64,000 nt of DNA from Sandaracinus amylolyticus. GTDB taxonomy: Bacteria > Myxococcota_A > Polyangia > Polyangiales > Sandaracinaceae. Each line of letters opens with the position of its first letter. Positions within the stretch are counted from its first letter, which is position 1. Shown one piece after another: positions 40,244 to 49,500 of this stretch. Both the position numbers and the translations under genes were made by a program. The stretch spans positions 2,170,001-2,234,000 of the forward strand of contig NZ_CP011125.1 in assembly GCF_000737325.1 (NCBI RefSeq), given 5' to 3'. Below the pieces are notes generated by a model. It was not told where the DNA came from, ran no database searches, and saw only the letters and a program-made list of their open reading frames with translations.

Positions 40244-41679
40244 GAGGCCGACTCGCTCCGCGCGATGCCGCGATCGAGGCGCGCGAGCGTGCGCTCGCGA
40301 CCGAGCACTTCCATCACGTCGAAGAGCCCGGGGCTCGCGGTCTTGCCGGTCATCGCGACGCGCGCCGGCTGCGCGACGTTCTTCATCTGCAGGCCCGCCT
40401 GCGCGAGCCACTCGTTGACGCTCGCCTCGAGCGCGACGCGATCGAACGAGTCGACCTTCGCGACGTGATCGCGCAGCGCCTTCAGCGTCGCCGCGCTCTC
40501 CTTCACGAGGAACTTCGCGACCGCCTTCTCGTCCTCGACGGGCGGCTCGCGGAAGTAGAAGTCGACCATCTCGACGATGTCGATCAGGGTCGTCGCGCGC
40601 GTCTTCACCGTCCCGACCGCGCCGACGTAACGATCGCGATCGCCATCGATCGCGCTCGCGATCGTCGCGTCCTTCGCGAACGGGCGCGCCCTCTCCGCGA
40701 GCTCTGCGTCGCCCAGCGCGCGCAGGTGCGAGGCCTGCACGTGCGCGAACTTCTTCGCGTCGTACTGCGCCGCGGTGCGGCCCACGCCGTCCCACGAGAA
40801 CGCCTGGATCAGCTCGTCGCGCGTGAAGATCTCCTGATCGCCGTGCGACCAGCCGAGGCGCGCGAGGTAGTTGAGCACCGCGTCGGGCAGGTAGCCCATG
40901 TCGCGATACTCGGTCGTGCTCACCGCCGCGTGGCGCTTGCTGAGCTTCTTGCCGTCCTGCCCGTTGATCATCGGCAGGTGCGCGAACTTCGGCAGCGCGT
41001 AGCCGAGCGCCTCGTAGAGGATGATCTGGATCGGCGTGTTCACGACGTGATCGTCGCCGCGCGCGATCAGCGTGATGCCCATCGTGATGTCGTCGACGAC
41101 CGCGCCGAAGTTGTAGAGCGGCACGCCGTCGCCGCGCATCAGCACCCAGTCCTGCTGCGCGTCGTTCGGGACGTCGATGCGCCCCTTCACGAGATCGAGC
41201 CAGCCCGTCGCCCCGCTCGTCGGCGACTTCATGCGGATCACGTACGGGCGATCCGGCTGATCGGTGCGCGTGCGGCAGGTGCCCGGATAACGGAAGTGCT
41301 GACCGGGCGCGAGCTTCGCGCGCTGCGCGTCGAGCTCTTCCTTGGTGCAGTAGCACCTGAAGGCCGCGCCGCGCGCGATGAGCTTCTCCGCGAAGTCGCG
41401 ATAGAGCTCGAGGCGCTGCGTCTGGAAATAAGGCCCGTTCGGACCACCGACCTCGGGCCCCTCGTCCCACTCGAGGCCGCACCACTTCATCGAGTCGAGG
41501 ATGACGTCGACGCTCTCCTGCGTGCTGCGCTCGCGGTCGGTGTCTTCGATGCGCAGCACGAAGGTCCCGCCGGTCCTCCGCGCCCAGAGCCAGTTGTAGA
41601 GCGCGGTGCGAACGCCGCCGATGTGCAGGAATCCGGTCGGCGAAGGCGCGAAGCGGACGCGATCTCCCTTGGTCGTCAT
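40240..41679 (-). CDS. gltX: Glutamyl-tRNA synthetase
   Basis: A 479-residue class I aminoacyl-tRNA synthetase. The HIGH motif is HIGG at residues 19-22 in FAPSPTGFLHIGGVRTAL, and the KMSKS motif is KLSKR at about residue 244. The discriminating segments LRIEDTDRERS and YNFGAVVDDITMGITLIARGDDH are typical of GluRS. It charges tRNA-Glu and, if GatCAB is present, possibly tRNA-Gln. A -10-like TAACGC (minus) lies 10 nt before the ATG. A CPBP protease is coupled downstream. Confidence 0.96.
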   Translation of the reverse strand: MTTKGDRVRFAPSPTGFLHIGGVRTALYNWLWARRTGGTFVLRIEDTDRERSTQESVDVILDSMKWCGLEWDEGPEVGGPNGPYFQTQRLELYRDFAEKLIARGAAFRCYCTKEELDAQRAKLAPGQHFRYPGTCRTRTDQPDRPYVIRMKSPTSGATGWLDLVKGRIDVPNDAQQDWVLMRGDGVPLYNFGAVVDDITMGITLIARGDDHVVNTPIQIILYEALGYALPKFAHLPMINGQDGKKLSKRHAAVSTTEYRDMGYLPDAVLNYLARLGWSHGDQEIFTRDELIQAFSWDGVGRTAAQYDAKKFAHVQASHLRALGDAELAERARPFAKDATIASAIDGDRDRYVGAVGTVKTRATTLIDIVEMVDFYFREPPVEDEKAVAKFLVKESAATLKALRDHVAKVDSFDRVALEASVNEWLAQAGLQMKNVAQPARVAMTGKTASPGLFDVMEVLGRERTLARLDRGIARSESAS

Positions 41680-41716
41680 GGGGAGGCGAGCGTTAGCACA
41701 AGCGCGACACCCGTGC

Positions 41717-41745
41717 TTGACCCCTGATCCGCGGGGCTCCATGCT
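41717..41745 (+). promoter_or_regulatory. Promoter of the M16 peptidase operon
   Basis: TTGACC (41717-41722), a 17-bp spacer and CATGCT (41740-41745). The ATG is 18 nt further on. Confidence 0.5.
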
Positions 41746-41763
41746 CCCGAGCCGCTCTTCCGG

Positions 41764-43200
41764 ATGGAACATTCAGCCTCGCCCGCAACGCACCCGGCGC
41801 CCGCGGCCGCTTCGTCCACCGAGGAGATCGAAGCGCGCCTGAACCGTGTCATCGAGGGTGCTGCGACGACCGCCGCACACGCGCGCGTGCGCTTCGTCGA
41901 GGAGGTCCCGTTCGGCGAAGCGCTGCGCATCCAGCGCTGGGTGCTCGGCAACGGGCTGACGATCCTCGTGCTGCCCGATCCCGCGGCGCCGGTGGTCTCG
42001 TACCACACGTGGCTGCGCGTCGGCTCGAGCCACGAGAAGCCCGGAAAGACGGGCCAGGCGCACCTGCTCGAGCACCTGATGTTCCACGAGACGAAGACGC
42101 TCGCGCAGGGCGAATTCGATCGTCTGCTCGAGGCCGCGGGCGGCGAGACGAACGCCGCGACGTGGGTCGACTGGACCTACTACTACGAGAACCTGCCCGC
42201 CTCGGAGATCGCGCTCGCGGTGCGCCTCGAGAGCGACCGCATGTCGAACCTCGTGCTCGCGAAGGACAAGGTCGCGAGCGAGAAGCAGGTCGTCACGTCG
42301 GAGCGCCGCGACCGCGTGGAGGACGACGTCGAGGGCAAGGTCAGCGAGGTCCTCTACGCGACCGCGTTCGGCAAGGAGCACCCCTACGGCTGGCCGACGA
42401 TCGGCTGGATGGACGACATCGAGGCGTTCACCGCGTCGGACTGTCGCTCGTTCTATCGAACGAATTACGCGCCGAACGGCGCGACGCTCGTGGTCGTCGG
42501 CGACGTCGAGATCGAGCCGCTGCTCGCGATGATCCAGGAGCACTACGGCACGCTCGCGCCGTCGAAGCTCACGACGCACGACGCGCCCCCCGCGCCGCGG
42601 CAGCGCAGCGAGCGCCGCAAGGACGTCGCGTGGCCGACGCCGACGCCGAAGATCGCGGTGGGCTGGCACGCGCCGGGGTACGCGTCGTTCGATCACGCGG
42701 TCCTCACGGTGATCGATCAGCTGCTCGTCGGTGGTCGCTCGTCGCGGCTCTGGAAGGAGCTCGTGCGCGAGAAGGAGCTCGCGGCCGAGGTGCGCATGTC
42801 GCTCTCGCCGTTCCGCCACGGCGGGCTCGTCGATCTCTGGCTCTCGGCGCGCGAGGGCGCGTCGATCGACAAGTGCTTCGCGATCGCCGAGAAGCACCTC
42901 AAGCGACTGAAGAAGGAGCTCGTCGACGACGACGAGCTCGCGAAGGTGAAGAACCGCCTCGAGCTCGGGTTCCTCTCGGGGCTCGAGACGGTCTCGGGCA
43001 AGGCCGAGCAGATCGGCTTCTCGGAGACGGTCGTGGGCGATCCGCGGCACAGCTTCACGCGGCTCGCGGAGTACCGGCGCGTCACGTCGGACGACGTGCG
43101 TCGCGTCGCGCGCGAGGTCTTCGACGATCGCCGCCGCACCATCGTGCGCGTGACGCCGAAGGAGCGTCGCACGGCGTCGCGAAAGCGCAGCGCAGCGTGA
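41764..43200 (+). CDS. M16-family zinc metallopeptidase (catalytic member)
   Basis: A 478-residue M16B-type peptidase with the inverted zinc motif H-L-L-E-H in QAHLLEHLMFHETKT, and the distal Glu expected in a segment about 75 residues later. The C-terminal half has GGRSSRLWKELVREKELAAE, the R/Y-type substrate-binding region. M16 pairs form a clam-shell dimer that degrades peptides, often in the periplasm, but neither member shows a signal peptide, so the location is uncertain. Its stop overlaps the next gene (GTGA). Confidence 0.92.
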   Translation: MEHSASPATHPAPAAASSTEEIEARLNRVIEGAATTAAHARVRFVEEVPFGEALRIQRWVLGNGLTILVLPDPAAPVVSYHTWLRVGSSHEKPGKTGQAHLLEHLMFHETKTLAQGEFDRLLEAAGGETNAATWVDWTYYYENLPASEIALAVRLESDRMSNLVLAKDKVASEKQVVTSERRDRVEDDVEGKVSEVLYATAFGKEHPYGWPTIGWMDDIEAFTASDCRSFYRTNYAPNGATLVVVGDVEIEPLLAMIQEHYGTLAPSKLTTHDAPPAPRQRSERRKDVAWPTPTPKIAVGWHAPGYASFDHAVLTVIDQLLVGGRSSRLWKELVREKELAAEVRMSLSPFRHGGLVDLWLSAREGASIDKCFAIAEKHLKRLKKELVDDDELAKVKNRLELGFLSGLETVSGKAEQIGFSETVVGDPRHSFTRLAEYRRVTSDDVRRVAREVFDDRRRTIVRVTPKERRTASRKRSAA

Positions 43201-44546
43201 CGACGTCTCGACGTCCCACCGCTCCGGCGCCCGACGCGCCGTGGGGCCCGCGATGGACGACCGACGCGGGGATGACCGTGCTCCTCGAGGAGAGCCACGC
43301 GATCCCGCTCGTCGACGTCGAGGTCGTGCTGAAGACCGGCGCGCTCTTCGATCCCCCGGGCAAGGAAGGGCTCGGTCGCCTCGCGGCGCGCCTGCTCCGC
43401 ATGGGCACGAAGCGCCTGAAGGCGGAGGACGTCGACGAGGCGATCGACTCGATGGGCGCCGCGCTCAGCGTCGACGTGGCGCACTCGATGGTGCGCATCC
43501 ATGCGTCGGTGATCCGCCGCAGCCTGCCCGACCTGCTGGAGCTGCTGGGTCAGCTCGTCTGTGCGCCCGCGCTGCGCGGCGCGGATCTCGGCCTCGTGCA
43601 GCGCGAGACGATCGCGGATCTGCTGAGCCAGCGCGACAACGATCGCTGGCTCGCGAGCCGCGGCTTCCGCGCGCACCTCTTCGGCGAGCACCCGTACGCG
43701 CGCCCGACGTTCGGCACCGCGGACACGATCACGAAGGTGTCGCGCGGCGACGTCGCGGACTTCCTCGGGGCGCACGTGGTCGGCGAGAACATCGTGCTCG
43801 GCGTGGCCGGCGACGTGACCGAGGGCGAGCTGCGCGCGATGGTCGATCGCGCGTTCGCGAAGGTGCCGCGCGGCCGCGCGCCCGAGGTGACGCTCCCGGT
43901 GCCGGTGATCGCGAAGGGCCGCCGCGTGCTCGTCGTCGACAAGCCCGAGCGCACGCAGACGCAGATCTTCCTCGGCACGCTCGGCACGCGCCTCGCCGAC
44001 CCGGTCTTCTATCCGCTCGTCCTCGCGAACACCGCGTTCGGCGGCACGTTCACGTCGCGCCTCGTCAACGAAGTGCGCAGCAAGCGTGGCTGGAGCTACG
44101 CGGCGAGCGCGCGGCTCGGCGCCGATCGACAGCGCGAGGCGTGGAGCCTCTACACGCATCCTTCGGCGGAGAACGCGATCGACTGCATCGCGCTCGAGCT
44201 CGAGCTGATCGAGAAGTTCGTCGACGAGGGGATCAGCGCGCCCGAGCTCAGCAATGCGCGCGACTACCTCGTGAAGTCGCACGCGTTCGATCGCGACACG
44301 GCGGCGAAGCGGCTCGAGCCGCGCCTCGACGCCGAGGTGCAGTCGATGCCCGCCGAGTTCTACACGCACTTCGTGACGAGCGTCGGCGCCGTGACCCTGC
44401 CGCGCGCCAACGAGGCAGTGCGTGCGCGACTCTCGCACGAGGATCTGTCGATCGTCCTCGTCGCGACCGCGGCGCCGCTTCTCGATCGCCTGCAGCGACT
44501 GCCGGGTGTGCGAGAAGTCTCGGTCCTTCCGTTCGACTCGCTCTGA
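43197..44546 (+). CDS. M16-family peptidase-like protein (non-catalytic partner)
   Basis: A 449-residue M16 relative lacking HxxEH: where the zinc motif should be it reads LGRLAARLLRMGTKR. It keeps the substrate-binding region (FGGTFTSRLVNEVRSKRGWSY). This is the usual inactive half of an M16B heterodimer, here coupled to the active half by a 4-bp overlap. Confidence 0.9.
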   Translation: MTTSRRPTAPAPDAPWGPRWTTDAGMTVLLEESHAIPLVDVEVVLKTGALFDPPGKEGLGRLAARLLRMGTKRLKAEDVDEAIDSMGAALSVDVAHSMVRIHASVIRRSLPDLLELLGQLVCAPALRGADLGLVQRETIADLLSQRDNDRWLASRGFRAHLFGEHPYARPTFGTADTITKVSRGDVADFLGAHVVGENIVLGVAGDVTEGELRAMVDRAFAKVPRGRAPEVTLPVPVIAKGRRVLVVDKPERTQTQIFLGTLGTRLADPVFYPLVLANTAFGGTFTSRLVNEVRSKRGWSYAASARLGADRQREAWSLYTHPSAENAIDCIALELELIEKFVDEGISAPELSNARDYLVKSHAFDRDTAAKRLEPRLDAEVQSMPAEFYTHFVTSVGAVTLPRANEAVRARLSHEDLSIVLVATAAPLLDRLQRLPGVREVSVLPFDSL

Positions 44547-44818
44547 GCGTCGCGCAGCGCGTCGTCGCTTCGCGCTCCGTCAGGATGCTTACGCGCGCGA
44601 CACCCTGTCTCGCGGGTGCGACTGTGCGGGTGCTGGAAATCCCCGAAGGATCGAATCTGCACCCGACGCGAGTGTGGCGTGGCACATCGGTTGCGATGAC
44701 GGCCGCCCCGATCCGACCGGGAGCGTCGCACCGTGCGTCCTCTGACGACCGTCGTGTGCTCACGGAAACGAACGAAATCAGCACACGGAATCGACGCCGG
44801 ACGGCCAATCAGAACACG
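44547..44818. other. Intergenic region with inverted repeats, no gene seen
   Basis: No convincing coding frame. It contains CGGGTGC (44627-44633) paired with GCACCCG (44659-44665), and CGTGTGCT (44753-44760) paired with AGCACACG (44780-44787), each able to form a hairpin. A tRNA was considered for the first and rejected. The second lies 32 bp upstream of a consensus -35. Confidence 0.5.
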
Positions 44819-44848
44819 TTGACAAGAGGTCCGCGCCTCTGTCCTACT
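44819..44848 (+). promoter_or_regulatory. Promoter of the barrel/met-zincin cluster
   Basis: A perfect -35 TTGACA (44819-44824), 18-bp spacer and CCTACT (44843-44848). The spacer is an inverted repeat (AGAGG-TCCGCG-CCTCT), possibly an operator. The leader to the GTG at 45006 is about 150 nt and holds no recognised riboswitch. Confidence 0.55.
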
Positions 44849-45005
44849 CCGCCGCTCGTCCGCGGTGGGGCCTTTGCGCGCTCTGCGTGAAAGGCATCGT
44901 CACGACGACACCCGCTTCAAGCGCGGCAATCGACTTTCGCCGGACAACGTTGCTCGCCTTCGTTTTTGTTCCCCCAGCACCGATCGGACGGATGGAGAAG
45001 CCTCG

Positions 45006-46454
45006 GTGAGAGAATGGACGCTGACGGCTCGCCTTTCGCGGGCCTGGTTCGTCGTCGCGCTGAGCGCGATCGCGGGGCTGACCATCGCCTCGCCTCTCGC
45101 GTCCGCGCAGACGACGGAAGACGCGGACGAAGCAGCACCGGCGCAGGAACAGGCGCCATCCGACGGCGCGACAGAGGCGCCCGCCTCTCCCGAAGCCGCA
45201 GAGTCCGCCGAGGCCGCAGCCTCTCCCGAAGCCGCAGAGTCTGCCGAGGCCGCAGGGTCTCCCGAGGCCGCGACGCCTCCCGACGAGACCACCGAGGCCG
45301 CGCAGACCGACGCGACGACGACGAGCGCGCCCGACTCGGCGCTGCAGCCCGGCGACATCGAGGCCGAGGAAGCCGCGGCGAGCGGTGAGGACGCCGCCGC
45401 CGAGGAGGTCGCCGCCGAAGAGGCGCAGGCCCAGCGCGAGCCGCTGCCGTGGCGCAACTCGTTCTTCAGCTGGACCCACGGCATCACGCCGAACTCGTTC
45501 TTCCGCGGGGCGCAGCTCAGCTACGACCCGATGTACTACTGGTCGTTCAACCTCGCGCCGCGCTGGTACCTCGACTCCGCCACGTTCTTCGCGCTCAGCC
45601 AGAGCCTCTCGGTCGAGCTCACCGACGACGGCCTCTCGAGCGTGAACAACCGCGAGCCGATGCTCAGCGACACGATCGTCGAGCTCCGCCGCACGATCGC
45701 GTGGGAAGGCTTCATCTTCATCCCCGCGGGCCGCGTGGTGCTCCCCGCGTCGAAGGCGAGCCAGGCGCAGCAGCGCTACTTCGGCCTCGCGGGCGGCCTC
45801 ACGGCGGTGCGCGTCATCCCCGAGGCGGCCTCGCTCACGTTCGCGCTGATCGGCCGCTACCAGTACTGGTTCGCGGGCCGCAACACGCCGGGCACGCTGG
45901 GCACGTATCCCGCGCAGCAGCACGCGCCGAGCGGCGATCTCCAGGGCGGCAACTTCGGTGATCAGGCGTCGGCGCTCACCGGCGCGCGCCACGTGATCAC
46001 CGCCGGCCTGAACGTGACGATCATGCCGCTCACCGGCCTCACGGTGTCGGCGGCCGCGTTCTGGCAGTCGCAGGAAGGCCACGGCCTCGGCACGGCGTGC
46101 ACGCCGGTCGACACGCTGCCCGGCGGCGAGCTCTGCCTCGGCGACAACAGCGACACGCACTGGCGTCACTTCACGTCGGTCTCGCTCTCGGTCGCGTACG
46201 ACGTGCAGTCGTGGCTGAACCTCTCGATCGGTTGGTCGAACGCGACGGTGCTCGCGCCGCTCCAGAACGACGACGGATCGGCACGCAACATCTTCAACCC
46301 CGACAACAACTTCTTCCTCACTGCCACCGTGCAGATCGACGCCCTCTTCGAGACGCTCCGCGGCGCCGAGGACGACGGTCTCACGCCGGAGCAGCGCCAG
46401 CGTCGCCGTCAGGGCCTCGCGGGTGTGCAGAGCACCACCGGAGGTTCCTTCTGA
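45006..46454 (+). CDS. Predicted outer-membrane beta-barrel protein with repetitive acidic linker
   Basis: A 482-residue protein without a recognised family. Signal peptide (AWFVVALSAIAGLTIASPLASAQ), then about 120 residues of Ala/Glu/Pro-rich low complexity including a 12-residue repeat (ASPEAAESAEAA), then a domain of aromatic-rich alternating strands (YDPMYYWSFNLAPRWYL, LIGRYQYWFAG, SVAYDVQSWLNLSIGW) ending with a short Gln/Arg-rich tail. The strand pattern suits an outer-membrane porin-like barrel. GTG start with GGAG upstream. It is followed by two huge metalloprotease lipoproteins, perhaps as part of one surface system. Confidence 0.7.
   Translation: MREWTLTARLSRAWFVVALSAIAGLTIASPLASAQTTEDADEAAPAQEQAPSDGATEAPASPEAAESAEAAASPEAAESAEAAGSPEAATPPDETTEAAQTDATTTSAPDSALQPGDIEAEEAAASGEDAAAEEVAAEEAQAQREPLPWRNSFFSWTHGITPNSFFRGAQLSYDPMYYWSFNLAPRWYLDSATFFALSQSLSVELTDDGLSSVNNREPMLSDTIVELRRTIAWEGFIFIPAGRVVLPASKASQAQQRYFGLAGGLTAVRVIPEAASLTFALIGRYQYWFAGRNTPGTLGTYPAQQHAPSGDLQGGNFGDQASALTGARHVITAGLNVTIMPLTGLTVSAAAFWQSQEGHGLGTACTPVDTLPGGELCLGDNSDTHWRHFTSVSLSVAYDVQSWLNLSIGWSNATVLAPLQNDDGSARNIFNPDNNFFLTATVQIDALFETLRGAEDDGLTPEQRQRRRQGLAGVQSTTGGSF
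45183..45275 (+). repeat. 36-bp in-frame tandem repeat
   Basis: Units begin at 45183 and 45219, and a partial unit at 45255. Each encodes a 12-residue Ala/Glu/Ser/Pro block in the linker of the barrel protein. Confidence 0.85.
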
Positions 46455-46567
46455 TGCTGCGGCACGGACACGATCACGCGCGCTCGTCGCGCGCCTGTCT
46501 TTCGAACTCGGATCGCACGACGGAACCCCGCGCGGAGAGCGCTCCTGCGGGGCTGGAGGCTGGGACG

Positions 46568-49500
46568 ATGAAGCGTCTCGGGATGTGGGTCGCGTTGGGC
46601 TTGCTCGTGGGCGCGAGCATCGGTGGCTGCGGCAACGAGCAGCCTCCGGTCAATCGCGTCGGCGTGAACGTGGTCGAGAAGAGCGCGTTCACGGGCTCGT
46701 GGTACATGGCGCGCACGACGATCGACATGGACTACGAGGCCGCGGGTCTCGGGTTCATGGGCGAGATCGCGCGCGACGGCACCGCGGGCTTCATGGGGTT
46801 CGCGCTCCCGCGCATCCGCTGGGTCATCGACGAGGAGACGCTCTACGCCTATCGCGACTACGAGATCGTCGGCGATCCCGAAGATCCGTGGGGCGAGTCG
46901 GAGCCGAACCCGGATCACCTCGGCGCGCCGGTCGCGGCGTTCCGGATCCTCAGCCACTTCGACATCCGTCGCGACTACAACACGGTCACCGGCGAGGAGC
47001 TGAACGTCCTCGTCGAGAACACGACGGACCGTCGCTGGTGGGAGCGCCGGTTCATGCGCGTCGACTGGTCGCGCAACCTGCTCACGTCGTACTTCGGCAC
47101 GAGCCACGAGCTCAGCGAGATCTTCGGCCAGACGCGCCGCGAGCCTGCGCAGCTGGTCGTCCAGGACGAGTCGCAGTTCCCCGAGAGCTGGCGCCCGCAG
47201 TTCCACTTCATGTCGTGCGCCGGCATCGACGATGCGTCGGAGTCGTGCGCCGCGGAGGATCGCGACTGGGCGGGTGACTACCAGCCGGGCGATCTCTACA
47301 GCTTCAGCTTCGTGACCCAGGAGATCGTCTCTCCGGGCAACATCTTCATCCCCGGGTTCGGCACTCAGCCGTACTGCGGCGAAGCGAGCGCGGGCCTCCC
47401 CGAGTGCGCCTCGGTGCTCGTCGCGGTGCGCACGAGCTTCCTGCGCGTGAGCGACACGCGTCAGTACGAGCCCGTCGAGTGGACCGACGAGCGCCACGCG
47501 CGCGCCGGCTTCTTCCGCCTCGATCGCGTCACCTACGACGCGAGCCGCACCGCCGACGACCCGACGTGGGGCCAGACCGACTTCTCGAACCGCGGCACCA
47601 ACCGCCACAACATCTGGCGCAACTGGTACACGGAGAGCGACGACGGCACGCGCACGGCGGTGCCGTACGCCGAGCGCGACGTCCGCCAGATCGTCTGGTA
47701 CACGACGCCCGAGCTGCCCGCGCACCTCGTCGAGCCCGCGTTCGAGACGATCGGCGAGTGGAACGAAGTGCTGATGGGCACCGTGCGCCAGCTGCGTGGC
47801 CAGGCGCTCCCGGTCTATCAGCGCACTGCGTGTCAGAGCGACGATCCGAGCGGGTACTGCTACTGCCAGTGCGACCCCGAGGAGTTCCCCGACGGCACCG
47901 GGTGCACGGCGGCGGACGCGCTCAATCCGACCTGCGCGGGTCAGTACGATCCCTTCGAGACGCCGGATCAGGCGCGCGGTCGCCTCGCCTCGGGCGAGCC
48001 GTTCGACTGCCACGTCGTGGTGCCCGAGGGCGCCGAGCCGAACATGGCGGATCGTGGCGTCGCGGAGCGCCTGAGCGACGGCTCGTTCAACGGCTGGTTC
48101 GGCGCGCGCATGGAAGGCAGCGAGTGCGTCAACGTCCTGCGCATCAACAGCTGCAACCAGGCGAGCCTGGCGGCGGCCGAGGAAGCGGACGAGACGATCA
48201 CCTGCCAGGAGCGCGGCGACATCCGCTTCAAGTTCCTGAGCTACGTCGATCAGCCGGGCACGCCGTTCCTCGGCGTCGCGCAGCTGCGCGGCGACCCGAT
48301 CACCGGTGAGGTCTTCACCGGCGACGCGAACATCGGCGGTCCTGCGATGCAGTCGCAGCGCACGCGCGCGATGCAGACCTACGACCTGATCAACGGCCGC
48401 TCGACCGATCAGGAGTTCTTCACCGGCGAGGACATCCGCGCGTTCCTCGAGGCCGCGAACCGCGTCGATCTGCCGGCCCCGCCGCGCATCGACTTCAGCG
48501 TCGCGCTCGAGGGTGGCGTCGGTGCGGATCCCGCCGTGCGCGGCGAGATCCACAACGTGATGGACCGCGCGATGATGCGCGCCGAGCGGCTGCAGGGCCC
48601 CGAGGGCCGCGCGCAGCTCTTCAGCGACTCGCGCGTGCGTCAGCTCGCGGGCACCGACATCGAGCGTCGTCTCGTGTCGGGCGAGGACGCGCTCGTCTTC
48701 GCGGGCCTCACCAACGTGCCCTCGACGATGACCGGCGCCGAGCTCAACGAGGCGGTGCTCGAGCAGGCGTCGCCCTTCCGCCACGACGTGAGCGAGCACC
48801 TCGACCACTACGCGGACTTCAACGTCCGCAGCGGTCTGAACGCGTTCCACATGTCGACCGAGTTCACGGATCACTCGGTGATGTGGTTCGTGATGCAGCA
48901 CCGTAGCTGGCCGCGCGCACGCGTGGAGTTCGAGCTCAATCGCCGCCTCTATCGCGACACGCAGGTCCACGAGATGGGCCACTGTCTCGGCCTGCTCCAC
49001 GACTTCGGTGGTACGGCGGACAGCCAGAACTACGAAGACGACTACTACCTCATCAATCGTCGCTTCCCGCTGCCGAGCCCGGCGACGTACGACACGGACG
49101 GCACGCCCGGTCTGAGCCCGGCGGAAGTCACGGAGTTCGAGACGGATTACGCCGAGGCGCGCCGTCTCCGCGAGCTCGCCGGCATCGACACGTGGATGAA
49201 CGCGTCGGTGATGGACTACACGGCGCAGTGGTACGAGCGCATCCAGGGCGCGGGCCACTACGACCGCATGGCCATCCGCTTCGGCTACGGCGACATCGTC
49301 GACATCTACGACAACCGCACGTCGCGGCTCCCGCTCGAGCAGATCAACCCGGCCGGCGTGCGCGCCAACGGGACGATCGCCGAGGGCTTCCAGCGCGTCG
49401 GCATCAAGTGGTACCGCGGCGGCGAGAGCTGCGACGCGGACGCCGACTGCCCGTACGCGGTCGGCGGCGCGCGCGCGGCCGAGCTGCTCGAGACCAACAT

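Noticed and set aside
44627-44665. A tRNA-like segment (GGGTGC ... GGATCGAATC ... GCACCC)
   Set aside because: The paired ends are only about 39 nt apart, and no D-arm, anticodon stem or proper T-arm can be drawn.
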